A stretch of DNA of 64,000 nt, from positions 62,001-126,000 of the forward strand of contig NZ_JACHWJ010000002.1 of the NCBI RefSeq assembly GCF_014191305.1, written 5' to 3'. Of this stretch, positions 24,124 to 33,654 are shown piece after piece. Under the pieces are notes generated by a model, which saw only the letters and a list, made by a program, of their open reading frames with translations, was not told the origin of the DNA and did not search any database. The stretch comes from Pseudoclavibacter helvolus. GTDB taxonomy: Bacteria; Actinomycetota; Actinomycetes; Actinomycetales; Microbacteriaceae. The position numbers were made by a program, and so were the translations under genes. Position 1 is the first letter of the stretch. Each line of letters starts with the position of its first letter.

Positions 24124-25326
24124 TTACTGGCCTGGGAGCTTCGCGATGACGTGTGAGTCCATGGCGAGGAGTCCCTCGAGCGCAAACGGGTTACCGAAGT
24201 GCACGGCAAACCGGTACGAGCCGGTGAGGCTGTCGATGGGAGTAGTGCTGTTGTCGCGCCACACTTCGGCGTTCAGCACGTACTCGCCTGGTGCAAGCGC
24301 GAGGCCCTCCAGGTGGAAGTCCATGTGGCCCTGACCCGGCTGGACGGTCTCCGGCTGCCAGCCGAGCTGCTTGATCGACGTGCTCCAGATGCGGACGCCC
24401 TCAAGCGTCTCGATCGCGAGCTTGAAGTTGGGGCGCTCGACCATCTTGCGTGCCTCGAAGTTGAGGCGCACAACGGGCGATTCGCCCGTCTTGACCTCGT
24501 TCTTCGAGACGCCCTCGGCGCTCAGCATCTCAATGCTGTCGATGTAAAGCTCGCCGCTGCCGTGGCGCTGCCCGCCGCCGTCGATCGTCTCCGTGACGTT
24601 GCCAGAGTCGCGGTACTTGTCGACGATGGCCGTTGCTGGGCCAACCTCCTGCAGCTCCCCGTACTCGAGCCAGGCGGCGCGGTCGCAGAACTCTCGCATG
24701 CCTTCCAGGCCGTGCGAGACAACAACAACGGTGCGTCCGCTTGCCTTGAAGTCGGTGAACTTCTCGCGGCACTTCGCCTGGAAGTCCATGTCGCCGACGG
24801 CGAGGACTTCGTCGACGAGGAGCACGTCGGGTTCCGTGTGGATCGACACGGCGAAGCCGAGGCGCACGTACATTCCGCTCGAGTAGTTCTTGACCGGCTG
24901 GTCGATGAACTTCTCGATGCCGGAGAAGTCAACGATCGAGTCGAAGCGCTGGTCGATCTGCTGCTTGGACATGCCAAGGATCGCGCCGTTCAAGTACACG
25001 TTCTCGCGCCCCGTCAGCTCTGGGTGGAACCCGGAACCAACCTCAAGCATGGCGGCGATGCGCCCGCGGGTCGTGATGCTGCCAGACGTGGGGGTGAGGA
25101 TGCCCGCGATGCACTTCAGGAGGGTTGACTTCCCGGAGCCGTTGCGGCCCATGAGTCCGAAGGTGCCACCTTCCGGCACCTCAAACGAGACGTCGTCGAG
25201 GGCCTTGAATTCCTCGTACAGCGCCCGTCGTCCCTTAAGCACGGTCGCCTTGAGCGACTGGTTCCGGTCCTTGTAGATACGGAACGACTTCGAGATGTTG
25301 TTGACGTCGACTGCTGTGCCGGCCAT
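24124..25326 (-). CDS. wzt: Polysaccharide ABC transporter ATP-binding protein with carbohydrate-recognition tail
   Basis: 400 residues. The nucleotide-binding domain (1 to about 245) shows Walker A GRNGSGKST, NYSSGMYVRLGFAV (signature motif of the O-antigen/teichoic acid exporter class), Walker B VLLVDEVLAVGD and switch VVVVSHGLEG. Residues about 250-400 form a beta-rich Wzt C-terminal domain (LYIDSIEMLS, VVRLNFEARKM, GLALAPGEYVLNAEVWRD), which in O9a-type systems binds the finished, end-capped glycan. The start at 25326 overlaps the wzm stop (TAATG). It energises export of the undecaprenyl-linked polysaccharide across the cytoplasmic membrane. Confidence 0.92.
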   Translation of the reverse strand: MAGTAVDVNNISKSFRIYKDRNQSLKATVLKGRRALYEEFKALDDVSFEVPEGGTFGLMGRNGSGKSTLLKCIAGILTPTSGSITTRGRIAAMLEVGSGFHPELTGRENVYLNGAILGMSKQQIDQRFDSIVDFSGIEKFIDQPVKNYSSGMYVRLGFAVSIHTEPDVLLVDEVLAVGDMDFQAKCREKFTDFKASGRTVVVVSHGLEGMREFCDRAAWLEYGELQEVGPATAIVDKYRDSGNVTETIDGGGQRHGSGELYIDSIEMLSAEGVSKNEVKTGESPVVRLNFEARKMVERPNFKLAIETLEGVRIWSTSIKQLGWQPETVQPGQGHMDFHLEGLALAPGEYVLNAEVWRDNSTTPIDSLTGSYRFAVHFGNPFALEGLLAMDSHVIAKLPGQ

Positions 25327-26192
25327 TAGAGCTCCTCCACGATGTTCTTCGAGAAACGCCTGAAGACGAGGATGCCGATTGCAAGCATCACAACAGCCCA
25401 AGCGCCGATGTACAGCCAGTCGGCCAGTTCGGGCACCTTGTAGTCGTAAATGATGTTCCTGATGGCCTCGAGCATGCGCGCCGTCGGGTTCAGTTCGAAG
25501 ATTTTGAGCAGCGGGAACCGCTCGCCGAACGGGCGGAAGCCGTCGTCGAAGAGCTTCTGCTCCGCACCGGCGACCATCGTGAGCGGGAACATGACACCGG
25601 ATGCGTAGAGCCACAGCTGCGTGAGGATGCCCCACAGGTGCTCGATGTCGCGGAAGTAGATGACGGTCACCGACAGGATGAGCCCAAGACCGAGCACAAA
25701 CATGATGATGAGCACGATCAACGGAAATATGAGTGGGAAGTACATGAGCCCGCGGAAGCTACCGACAAAGCACATGATGAGCGTGATGACGGTGATCTCG
25801 ATCAGGTAGGTGAAGGCGTTGGCCAACATCTTCGAGAGCGGAAGCACCCAGCGAGGGAAGTAGACCTTGCGGAGCAGGTCAGCGCTACTGAGCAGCGACC
25901 CCATGCCTCCGTTGACGCAGTTGGAGATGAAGCCCCAGCTGACGACGCCGATACCGATCCAGAGCGGGAAGAAGTGCACGCCCGAGTTGATGCCCGGTGC
26001 TGCAGTGATGTTGAAGAGCAGGCCGAAGACCAGCGAGAAGGTCGCGATCTGAGCGAGCGGGTTGATCAGCGACCACAGACGACCGAGCACGGAACGCTTG
26101 TATTCCGAGCGGATCTCTCGCAGCGTCAGGTTGATCAGCAAGTTGAAGGTGAGTCCGAAGTTCGGAGACCCCACCTGAACGGCCTTTGACAT
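25326..26192 (-). CDS. wzm: Polysaccharide ABC transporter permease
   Basis: 288 residues with six hydrophobic helices of the ABC-2 polysaccharide exporter class. N-terminal LTLREIRSEYKRSVLGRLWSLINPL is the typical amphipathic and coupling region; helices include IATFSLVFGLLFNI, FPLIFPLIVLIIMFVLGLGL and LWLYASGVMFPLTMV. The ATG at 26192 was chosen because GGAGG lies five bases before it; a GTG four codons upstream would absorb that site. It is followed immediately by wzt and preceded, 82 bp upstream, by an RgpF-like glycosyltransferase on the same strand. Confidence 0.93.
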   Translation of the reverse strand: MSKAVQVGSPNFGLTFNLLINLTLREIRSEYKRSVLGRLWSLINPLAQIATFSLVFGLLFNITAAPGINSGVHFFPLWIGIGVVSWGFISNCVNGGMGSLLSSADLLRKVYFPRWVLPLSKMLANAFTYLIEITVITLIMCFVGSFRGLMYFPLIFPLIVLIIMFVLGLGLILSVTVIYFRDIEHLWGILTQLWLYASGVMFPLTMVAGAEQKLFDDGFRPFGERFPLLKIFELNPTARMLEAIRNIIYDYKVPELADWLYIGAWAVVMLAIGILVFRRFSKNIVEEL

Positions 26193-26274
26193 TGTCCTCC
26201 GCACGCTTATGAAACTTGCCCCGGCCAGGGGCTGGCCAAGACTAACACCCGCTTCGCGCGGGGCTTCTGTAGGG

Positions 26275-28125
26275 CTAGCCGCGGTTGCGGATGGCCCGTG
26301 CGACGCCTCGCAGTCGGCTGTAAGCGGGGCGGAGAGCGTCGGCGAGGCCTGGGTTCTTCGTCAGGATCGACGACTTGACCCTGCCGAGCGGCGAAGATGC
26401 CTGGCTCTCGAGGTACTTGCGCACGAGTGCCACCTGTACCGGGAAATAGCCGGGCACATCCGCCGTGATCTCCTGCAGCTTGTACTCGAGCATGGTGTGC
26501 GAGATTTCAGCATTATGGATGGTCATAACCGTGCGCAGGTGGAAACCCTCGCTCACGGCCGAGTAGCCGAGGAGGCGCTCGAGGACGTGGGGGAGCCCAC
26601 CGTCTTCGTAGCCGCCTTCGTCAGGGAACTCGTCCCAGTGGAATCCGGCCTGGACAAGCGGTTTGAGGGCCTCGGGCCGCGCGATGAACATGGAGCCGAA
26701 CGGCGCGAGGGGGCTTGTGTCGTCGAAGGTCACGCGCATCCCGAGCTTCGCGGCGAGCTCCTTGGCCGGGTCGAGGTTCGCAAACCAGGCACGCCCGACT
26801 GTCGGGAAGCCGATGTGGATCATCGGCGGGAAGACCATGCCAAGCGTCGGATGCTTGACAAAGAGGCGCAGCAGGTTGGTCGTGTAGCCGGGCGAGTTGA
26901 GCAGGTTCTCGAACAGGTGCTCTTTGAAGTGCCTGCTCGAGTTGAAGCCGTTCTGCGGGCTCTTCTTCGAGTGGATCTTCACGACGATGTCGTAGCGGTC
27001 TGACTCGAGGACGTCGCGGCAGGTGATGAGGAACGCCGAGATGTCGCGGCCGCGGTTCGACGCGACGACCCGCACGTCGTCGTCTGGGCGGCCAAGCTGC
27101 TCGAGGCGGGCCCGGATATACGCCTGCTTCTCCTCTGAGGCGGTTGTCACGACGAGGTCGTAACCGCCGGGAATGGTGTCGGCCCGTTCGACGATCTCGT
27201 CGATCATCTCTTCGTAGTAGACGTGCGCGACGACGACGACGCGCAGCCCGCTCGGATCCTCACCGCCGAGGTCGACGTCGGGCATGATCTCCATGAGCCC
27301 GGCGTTCGCGTTCAGGACGCGTGGCTTCGCCGTGGAGGCGATGTCCTGCCAGAGCAGGTCGACGGGGTAGCCCTTCGCTTCCAGGAGGTCGAGCACGCGT
27401 TTGCCGATGATGGCGTTGTGGTCGAGGTAGACGGGGTCGTGGAAGAAGAAGCGTCGCTTCACGATGGGGCAGCCGTCGGCGATGAGGACGTCGGCAAGGT
27501 TGAAGATGGGGTGCTGGTCGCCGTACTTGGCGGCGGAGTACGCGACCCAGGAGCTGAATCCGGCGTCCTCGAAGTACTTCGTGAAGCGGGACTCGTGCTG
27601 GAGGATCGAATCGTCATAGCTGACGATCGGCGGCATCTCGTCCCAGTAGGTCCGCCACGCCTCTGACGTGAACATGTGCCGACGGACACCGATCCAGTGC
27701 GACTGGATGTGGCGGGGCATGACGCCTGAGTAGGTGATGGGGTTCGGGACAACCTCTGCGTGGTCCGTGATTCCCCAGAAGTCTGCCCTGGTGTCTTCTG
27801 CCTCCGCGAAGAGCGCATCGAAGGAGCCGATGGGCCCATAGAAGGTGTAGTTCGCGAGGATGAGCTCGTCGTAGTCGCGCAGCCTTGCCTCGCCGAACTC
27901 CCGGAGGGCGTCGCGGTAAGCCCAGACGTCGTAGCCCACGTTCTGGCGTTCCCAGACCGTGTCGGCGATCTGCTCGAGTCGGTATCTGGAGTCGGTCGTC
28001 AGCGGCGAGTTCGAGACCACGAAGACGTGGTCGACATGCTTCCGCAGCTCGCGCAGGCAGTGCTCGACGTAGCCGCCGACGTGTCCCTTGGAGTCGTAGA
28101 CGAGATAAAACGCAACTCGACGCAT
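26275..28125 (-). CDS. RgpF-like rhamnan synthesis glycosyltransferase, two-domain
   Basis: 616 residues. Residues 1 to about 265 match the RgpF pattern seen at 7614: VAFYLVYDSKGHVGGYVEHCL, FVVSNSPLTTDSRYRL, WERQNVGYDVWAYRDAL, LILANYTFYGPI, HIQSHWIGVRRHM and CPIVKRRFFFHDPVYLDH. Residues about 300-560 form a second region with VVVAHVYYEEMIDEIVERA, VVASNRGRDISAFLITC and VVKIHSKKSPQNG, also found in large rhamnan-synthesis proteins. This makes it the most complete of the three paralogs. Transcribed with wzm-wzt, so probably it helps build the exported glycan. Start ATG 28125 follows GAAGAGGAC. Confidence 0.87.
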   Translation of the reverse strand: MRRVAFYLVYDSKGHVGGYVEHCLRELRKHVDHVFVVSNSPLTTDSRYRLEQIADTVWERQNVGYDVWAYRDALREFGEARLRDYDELILANYTFYGPIGSFDALFAEAEDTRADFWGITDHAEVVPNPITYSGVMPRHIQSHWIGVRRHMFTSEAWRTYWDEMPPIVSYDDSILQHESRFTKYFEDAGFSSWVAYSAAKYGDQHPIFNLADVLIADGCPIVKRRFFFHDPVYLDHNAIIGKRVLDLLEAKGYPVDLLWQDIASTAKPRVLNANAGLMEIMPDVDLGGEDPSGLRVVVVAHVYYEEMIDEIVERADTIPGGYDLVVTTASEEKQAYIRARLEQLGRPDDDVRVVASNRGRDISAFLITCRDVLESDRYDIVVKIHSKKSPQNGFNSSRHFKEHLFENLLNSPGYTTNLLRLFVKHPTLGMVFPPMIHIGFPTVGRAWFANLDPAKELAAKLGMRVTFDDTSPLAPFGSMFIARPEALKPLVQAGFHWDEFPDEGGYEDGGLPHVLERLLGYSAVSEGFHLRTVMTIHNAEISHTMLEYKLQEITADVPGYFPVQVALVRKYLESQASSPLGRVKSSILTKNPGLADALRPAYSRLRGVARAIRNRG

Positions 28126-28240
28126 GAAGTGGGCGTCCTCTTCTTCTCAGCTTTCAGCAGGACCGGCGAGGCGCCAGTCGATGCTGATGGATGCCCGTGC
28201 GCTGTGCCTGGGCTGACATCCGATGGTACTCGCCGCGCGG

Positions 28241-28255
28241 TAGCCTTGCCCCATG
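28241..28255 (+). promoter_or_regulatory. Leaderless-type -10 of the coiled-coil glycosyltransferase
   Basis: TAGCCT at 28241-28246, six bases, then ATG at 28253. Confidence 0.6.
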
Positions 28256-29545
28256 AAGATCGTCATGACCATGATGGTGCGCGACGAGGCCGACATTATC
28301 GCGGCCGTCGTGGAGCACTCCCTCGCCCAGGGCATCGACCACCTGATCGTGACCGACAACGCTTCAGTTGATGGCACGCGGGAGATCCTGGAACGCTACG
28401 AGGAACGCGGCGTGCTGACCCTGCTCCACGATGCGGAGCACAAGAAGCAGCAGGCGCAGGTCGTCACCCGCATGGCCAGGTCGGCGTTCACCGACCTCGG
28501 CGCGGATTGGGTCATCAACGGGGACGCGGATGAGTTCGTCTTCGCGGTCGACCGGTCGATCACGATCCGGCAGGCGCTCGAGCACTATGACCCGAGCATC
28601 CGCATGTTCACGGTGCCCGTGACCAACATGGTCGGCTCGTTCGGCCGCACGGGGAGCGGGCTCAGGCGGTTGCGGTTCCGCGACGAGCGCGAGCTCGCGG
28701 AGCTCAACGGGGTCGGCGTCTTCGCGCATCCGACTCCCAACGCTATCCACGTCGGTGATGCGGAGGTTGAGGTCGCGCACGGCAACCACTTCGTCTCGAT
28801 CGAGCCGGGCGGCTCGGTCCCTGAGGGGTTCGAGCTCGAGGTCCTGCACGTGCCGTGGCGATCGTGGACGCAGTTCGAGCGCAAGACCGTGTCGATGGCC
28901 CTCGGCTTCGAGGCCAACCCGGGGTTGCGCCCGAGCGCGAACCACCATGGCATGCGCGATTGGCGTCGCCACAAGGGTGGGGTGCTCGAGGCGTTCTTCG
29001 CGCTTCGCATGCCGCTGTCCTCTGAGCTGGCGGTGAGCGCCTACGTCGAGGACGACTCGATCGTGCGTTCCCTCGAGGGCCTCGGCGAGGACGCGGTCGT
29101 CCCCGACCTCGTGCGTGGCGCGCTCGCGGACGCGAACGACGACGTCTACTCAGATGATGCGCTGACGGCTCTGCGGGAGACGGCGGAGCTGTTCCGCCGT
29201 TTCGACGACGCGATCCACGAAGAGGTGCGCACCCTCCGCGTCGAGGTTGATGAGCGGAACACGACGCTCTACAACAAGGACCGGGAGCTCAGCGCGCTCT
29301 GGATCAGGTACGGCGAGTTGCAGCAGCGACTCGCGGCGGCCGATGCGCACGTCGCGGCGCTCCTCGAGCGTGAAGACCGGACTGCCGCGGCCGAGCACAG
29401 CGCCGCTGACGCTCGCGCTCAGACGCTTCGCCTCGAGGGCGAGCTGGCGGGAGTCAAGGGCCAGCTCCAGGCGTTGCAGGGCTCGAGAGGGGTTGCGCTG
29501 GAGCGTCGCGCCCGAATCGCGGCCAAGCGCGTGCTCCGTCGCTGA
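28253..29545 (+). CDS. GT2-type (Glyco_tranf_2_4-like) glycosyltransferase with C-terminal coiled coil
   Basis: 430 residues. The catalytic part (1 to about 230) opens MKIVMTMMVRDEADII, with DHLIVTDNASVDGTREIL and WVINGDADEFVF, whose GDAD serves as the DXD metal motif, and HGNHFVSIEPGG further on. Residues about 300-420 are strongly heptad-like and charged (ETAELFRRFDDAIHEEVRTL, RVEVDERNTTLYNKDRELSA), a long coiled coil ending in a basic tail. Such coiled coils can set oligomer state or act as spacers. It is divergent from the RgpF-wzm-wzt group. Substrate unknown. Confidence 0.82.
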   Translation: MKIVMTMMVRDEADIIAAVVEHSLAQGIDHLIVTDNASVDGTREILERYEERGVLTLLHDAEHKKQQAQVVTRMARSAFTDLGADWVINGDADEFVFAVDRSITIRQALEHYDPSIRMFTVPVTNMVGSFGRTGSGLRRLRFRDERELAELNGVGVFAHPTPNAIHVGDAEVEVAHGNHFVSIEPGGSVPEGFELEVLHVPWRSWTQFERKTVSMALGFEANPGLRPSANHHGMRDWRRHKGGVLEAFFALRMPLSSELAVSAYVEDDSIVRSLEGLGEDAVVPDLVRGALADANDDVYSDDALTALRETAELFRRFDDAIHEEVRTLRVEVDERNTTLYNKDRELSALWIRYGELQQRLAAADAHVAALLEREDRTAAAEHSAADARAQTLRLEGELAGVKGQLQALQGSRGVALERRARIAAKRVLRR

Positions 29546-29566
29546 CGGGCACGCGCCTGGCGCGGC

Positions 29567-30424
29567 TCAGCTGCGCGGTGAGCGCGCCATGAGGTCGAGG
29601 ATGTCCGTCGCGTCGCCGTAGATCTCCTTGGAGTCGTACGGGCGGTCGGGGAAGGCCCCGTACTGGAGCGCGATGTCCAGGTTGTTCTCGCTGATGAACC
29701 GCTCGACGTGCTCGCCCAGCGAGACGGGCACGCCGGAGCCGACGTTCACGACGCCGCGCAGTTCATCCTGCAGTGCTGCAGTGGCGATCTGCCTGCCCAG
29801 CTCTTCGACGTGGATGAAGTCGAACTTCGCCTTGCCTGAGGTGAAGGGGAACTCCGTCTTCCCTGCATCAGCGGCCTCGAGGAGCTTGGTGAAGATCGAC
29901 TGGTTGTTCCGGTCGTCGCCGTAGATGTAGTAGGCGCGAAGCCACTGCAGCGTGACCTTGTCGCTGAACGCGAGGAACGACGACTTGCGAAGCGCGTCTT
30001 TGGCGATGCCGTAGAGCGACAGCGGGTTCGTCGGAGTCTCGGCGGTGATCGCGCCTTCGTGCCTCCCGACCTCGTGCATCGTCCCGAGCACGGCGAGGCG
30101 CTTCGTGCCAGCTTCGACGGAGGCGTTCAAGAACCTGAAGTGCTCGGAGAGCTTGAGCATGTGCACGGGGGAGTTATGGGCGAAGCCCGCTTCCCATGCG
30201 AGGTGGATGACGGCGTCTGGCGCCGGGTCGAGGATGCTGGAGAACTCCGCGCCAGCGGCGAGAAGATCGAGCTCGACGACCTGTGCGCCGGCGGGAACCC
30301 GCCCTGCTCCACCGGGTCGGACCACTGCGGTCACGTCAGCACCGGCAAGCAGCAGCGCCTGCACGACATGACGTCCGATGTACCCGCCTGCCCCCGTGAC
30401 GAGCACTCGTTCGCGTTGTGTCAT
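29567..30424 (-). CDS. NAD-dependent epimerase/dehydratase (nucleotide-sugar reductase)
   Basis: 285-residue short-chain dehydrogenase of the extended class. NAD site VLVTGAGGYIGRHVVQAL, LDLLAAGAEF, HLAWEAGFAHNS, LGTMHEVGRHEG and the catalytic YGIAK in LSLYGIAKDALRK. Later motifs are LRAYYIYGDDRNN and FDFIHVEELGRQIA. The overall pattern resembles reductases that finish 6-deoxy or dideoxy sugars (Fcf1/RfbJ-like), but the substrate cannot be fixed from sequence. A good AAGGAACG site precedes the ATG at 30424. It ends convergently against the coiled-coil glycosyltransferase. Confidence 0.82.
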   Translation of the reverse strand: MTQRERVLVTGAGGYIGRHVVQALLLAGADVTAVVRPGGAGRVPAGAQVVELDLLAAGAEFSSILDPAPDAVIHLAWEAGFAHNSPVHMLKLSEHFRFLNASVEAGTKRLAVLGTMHEVGRHEGAITAETPTNPLSLYGIAKDALRKSSFLAFSDKVTLQWLRAYYIYGDDRNNQSIFTKLLEAADAGKTEFPFTSGKAKFDFIHVEELGRQIATAALQDELRGVVNVGSGVPVSLGEHVERFISENNLDIALQYGAFPDRPYDSKEIYGDATDILDLMARSPRS

Positions 30425-30565
30425 CTCGTTCCTTTCCAGAGAAGTGCCCAGCCTAACGGGAGAGGCCAGCCTCACGTGTGAGGCTGGCGGGGAGGCTGAC
30501 GCTGCGTGAGCGAGGGCCATGGCAGGATGACTCGGGCGCAGGGGTCGTTCGGCGGAGGGAAAAGC

Positions 30566-31954
30566 GTGAAAGCACTCGAAGAGGCAGCGAGTCCTCGCGT
30601 GGACGGCGAAGTGCTGGTTCGCCGGCGGCTGCCCTCGGTGATGAGGAACGAGTGGCTCTGGAGCGCGGTCGTGCTCGTCGTCGTGACGGTTGCCACGTGG
30701 CTCCGCGTCTCGCCAGAGGATCAAGACGTGGTGTGGGCGGAAGACGGCCTCATCTTCCTCGTCGAGCAGCTCGACCTCGGCACGCTCGGCGCGCTGTTCC
30801 AGCCGTACGCCGGCTACCAGCATTTCCTGCCGAGGCTCTTCGCCGCGGGTATCGTCGAGTTCGTCCCGCTCGAGTACTTCAACAGGGCCGTCTTCGCGGC
30901 GTGCGCGGTCTTCGCCGGCCTCGTGGCCGCTGGCGTGTTCCGGCTCACGCGTGACATTCTGCGCTGGCTTCCTGCCCGTTTCTTCATGGCCCTCGTGACG
31001 GTCGTCGTGCCATTGCTCAGTCTCGAGATCATCGGCAACCTCGCCGATCTGCACACGTACTGCCTGTGGCTGGCGGCGTGGATCGCCGTGGCGAAGGTGC
31101 GGACCAAGGGCGAGGGGGTGTTCTGGGCCGCCGTCATGCTGATCGCCTGCTTGACCGAGGTCCAAGCGCTGCTGCTCATCCCGGTGCTGCTCGTTCGGCT
31201 CTTCTGGGACAGGAGCTTCCAGACGCTCGCCGTCATCGTCGGCGCGTTCATCGGCGTCGGGGCGCAGCTCGCGACGTGGGTGGGGTTCCCGCGGCCGATG
31301 CCCTCCGACGCAGTCATCACCGCGTGGGACGTCGTCGTCGCCTGGCTCGTCAATGCGGTGATGCCGATCTGGAACGGCTCGAGCTCGTCCAACACGGCAT
31401 TGCTCGCAGAGCACGGCGTCGGCGTCGCGTTCCTGGCGCTGCTGCCGTTCGCGGTGGCGGCCCTCACGGTGCTCGTGTTCGGGCGAGGTCCACAGCGCTT
31501 CGCGCTCATCGTGCTGCTGTTCGTCTCGGCGGGGACGTTCGGCGGGTCGCTCATGCTGAATCCGGTCGAGCTGTTCCAGTACGGCAGCTACTCGGGCGAC
31601 GAGTGGCTCTCGGTGCCGGTCAACTTGCGCTACGGCGCGGCCGCGGCGCTCTTCGTCCTGGCGACCATCCCGTTCGCGGCGTCGGTGCTCGTGACCCGTT
31701 TCAGCGCGAATGCCCCGGTCGTCGCGCGATCGCTTGCGTGGGCCGGGATGCTCGCGACGTTCGTGTTCGTCGGCCTGCAGGGCCCTGAGGTCGGGTCGGC
31801 GAAGACCGCCACCGACCTGTGGGAGCCACAGGTGCGGTCGGCACGCGAGCAGTGCGCGATCACCCCTAACGGGGCGGCCGAGTTCGAGGCCGCACCAGGG
31901 GTGCGGCTCTTCGAGCTCGACTGCGCCGACGTCATGGCTCGGGCTGGCGGCTAG
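30566..31954 (+). CDS. GT-C-like polytopic membrane protein, paralog A
   Basis: 462 residues from the GTG at 30566, chosen for GGAGGG seven bases upstream. About eleven helices. The first extracytoplasmic loop carries VVWAEDGLIFLVEQLDLG and PYAGYQHFLPRL, and helix 4-5 has IGNLADLHTYCLWLAAW. An acidic ED just after the first helix is typical of GT-C glycosyltransferases that use polyprenyl-phosphate sugars outside the membrane. Clearly paralogous to 34016-35332. Likely decorates the exported polysaccharide. The stop codon TAG overlaps that of the opposing RgpF-like gene within CTAG. Function inferred, not shown. Confidence 0.72.
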   Translation: MKALEEAASPRVDGEVLVRRRLPSVMRNEWLWSAVVLVVVTVATWLRVSPEDQDVVWAEDGLIFLVEQLDLGTLGALFQPYAGYQHFLPRLFAAGIVEFVPLEYFNRAVFAACAVFAGLVAAGVFRLTRDILRWLPARFFMALVTVVVPLLSLEIIGNLADLHTYCLWLAAWIAVAKVRTKGEGVFWAAVMLIACLTEVQALLLIPVLLVRLFWDRSFQTLAVIVGAFIGVGAQLATWVGFPRPMPSDAVITAWDVVVAWLVNAVMPIWNGSSSSNTALLAEHGVGVAFLALLPFAVAALTVLVFGRGPQRFALIVLLFVSAGTFGGSLMLNPVELFQYGSYSGDEWLSVPVNLRYGAAAALFVLATIPFAASVLVTRFSANAPVVARSLAWAGMLATFVFVGLQGPEVGSAKTATDLWEPQVRSAREQCAITPNGAAEFEAAPGVRLFELDCADVMARAGG

Positions 31955-33654
31955 CGGAGCGCGCGCATCCGCTTCACGAGGGACATCGCGGTTGCACCCT
32001 CAGCCTGACCGGCCGCATCGCTGATGGTGCGAAGCAGCGTCATGGACAGCGAGAGCAGGTACTTCGCGAGACGAGGCGTCACGACGATGCGCGGAGTGAA
32101 GCCGGAGCTCTGCACCGCGAGGGCGACGAGCTTCTGCCAGTCGTCTTGGGAGAGCTTCCTGAAAGTCCCGTACGGCGCTGCCGCCACGAGCGCTCCGAAC
32201 TGGTGCAGGGCTTCCGTGCGCACGATCGAGATACCGCCTGGCCCCTGCACGGTTGGTGTGGAGCGGGAGAACGGGGCAGTGATGCCGAGCGCGTCGGCAA
32301 GCGTCTCGAAGTCGCTCGTCGTATCGCGCCATTCGAGGCCGAGTTCCTGGAAGTACTCGCTGTGCAGGACGGGGGGCGCGACGAGCATGCCGAGCTCTGG
32401 GGTGCGACGGAACGCATCGATCGCGTCGTTGGGCGTCGGCAGGTCGAACGCTGACTCGACGAGGGCACGAGCATCGCGGAGCGCTGCGGCGTAGTAAGGC
32501 GTGTGGAAGTTGTCGGGGCCGAGCACAAGCGTGACGCCTTCCGCGATGTGAGGCATCGCCTCCGTCCAGTGGTGCTGGGCCTCGAGCGCGTGCACGGGTT
32601 CGTCGACGAAGTGGCCTCTCGCCTCACCGAGACGAGTCCGGGGCCCGCACACGTAGACCTGGGCGTCGGTGAACGCGAGCGCCTGCTGCAGGCGCTCGGA
32701 GAAGCGCTCACCGAGCGGCACGAGCGCGGCGTAGCGTTCGACCTCCGGCTGGGCGCCCGTTGTCATCTCCCAGTCGTGCAGCGTCGTCGAGACCATGTAC
32801 TGGTTCATGCTGCGGTTCATGTGAGTACGCAGCTGCCGCATGTCGAACCGGCCGGACGTCTCGAGGTAGTCGAGCAAGCGGCGGGCGTTGAGGCTCGACG
32901 ACTCCTCGATGATGGAGGGAACCCCGGCGAAGAGCGTCTTGCGCTTGAAGATGGGGCAGTTGCGGTCCCGCACGAGCTCAAGGGCGTAGGTGTTGAGCGG
33001 GTACAGCGTGTCCGACTCGAGATCGCTGGTATCGACGTACGGTGCCCACGTGAATCCCAGACGTTCGAAGAACCAGGTGAACTTCGCCTCGTGCTTGGCG
33101 ACGGCATGCGCGTAGTCGGGGATCGCCGGAAGCTCGTCCCAGTACTGCTGGAAGGGTTCGGAGAGGAACATCGAGCGACGCACCGCGATGAAGTGCGACT
33201 GCAGGTGGATGGGGAGCGTCGGTGTCTCGAGCGACCCGAACGGGTCGAACGGTGCTGCATGGTGCACGGTGATGCCCCAGAAGTCGAGGTCACGCGAGTC
33301 CATGGTGTCGAACATCAGCTTGAGGTCGGCGACTGGTCCGACGATCGTGAAGTTGAACATCACGAACTCGTCGAACTCGGCCAAGCCGGCCCAGCCGATG
33401 GAGTCGATGCCGGTCTTGTAGGCCCAGGAGTCGAAGCCCTCGTTCTCGCGCACGATGAGGTCGGTCTCGGGTCGCGAGCGAAACAGCTCGGCTCCGGCTT
33501 CGTCGAGTTCGCCGTTGACGACGACGATGAGCTTGTCGAAGTGGCGTTGCATGCCGTCGAGCAGTGTCGTGACGTATTCGTCGACGACGCCTTCTTCGTC
33601 GAAGAAGAAGAAGATCCCGAGCCGTCGAGGTGACCTCAGATCGCTGAGCTTCAC
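31951..33654 (-). CDS. RgpF-like rhamnan synthesis glycosyltransferase, third paralog
   Basis: 567 residues. N-terminal pattern as in the other two: RRLGIFFFFDEEGVVDEYV, IVVVNGELDEAG, RENEGFDSWAYKTGI, FVMFNFTIVGPV, HLQSHFIAVRRSMF and CPIFKRKTLFAGVP. The second half (LVLGPDNFHTPYYAAAL, LGMLVAPPVLHSEYFQELG) is closer in layout to the 7614 protein than to 26275. The GTG at 33654 forms a GTGA overlap with the small coiled-coil gene upstream, so both are made from one message. Its end overlaps the stop of the GT-C gene on the other strand. Confidence 0.84.
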   Translation of the reverse strand: MKLSDLRSPRRLGIFFFFDEEGVVDEYVTTLLDGMQRHFDKLIVVVNGELDEAGAELFRSRPETDLIVRENEGFDSWAYKTGIDSIGWAGLAEFDEFVMFNFTIVGPVADLKLMFDTMDSRDLDFWGITVHHAAPFDPFGSLETPTLPIHLQSHFIAVRRSMFLSEPFQQYWDELPAIPDYAHAVAKHEAKFTWFFERLGFTWAPYVDTSDLESDTLYPLNTYALELVRDRNCPIFKRKTLFAGVPSIIEESSSLNARRLLDYLETSGRFDMRQLRTHMNRSMNQYMVSTTLHDWEMTTGAQPEVERYAALVPLGERFSERLQQALAFTDAQVYVCGPRTRLGEARGHFVDEPVHALEAQHHWTEAMPHIAEGVTLVLGPDNFHTPYYAAALRDARALVESAFDLPTPNDAIDAFRRTPELGMLVAPPVLHSEYFQELGLEWRDTTSDFETLADALGITAPFSRSTPTVQGPGGISIVRTEALHQFGALVAAAPYGTFRKLSQDDWQKLVALAVQSSGFTPRIVVTPRLAKYLLSLSMTLLRTISDAAGQAEGATAMSLVKRMRALR

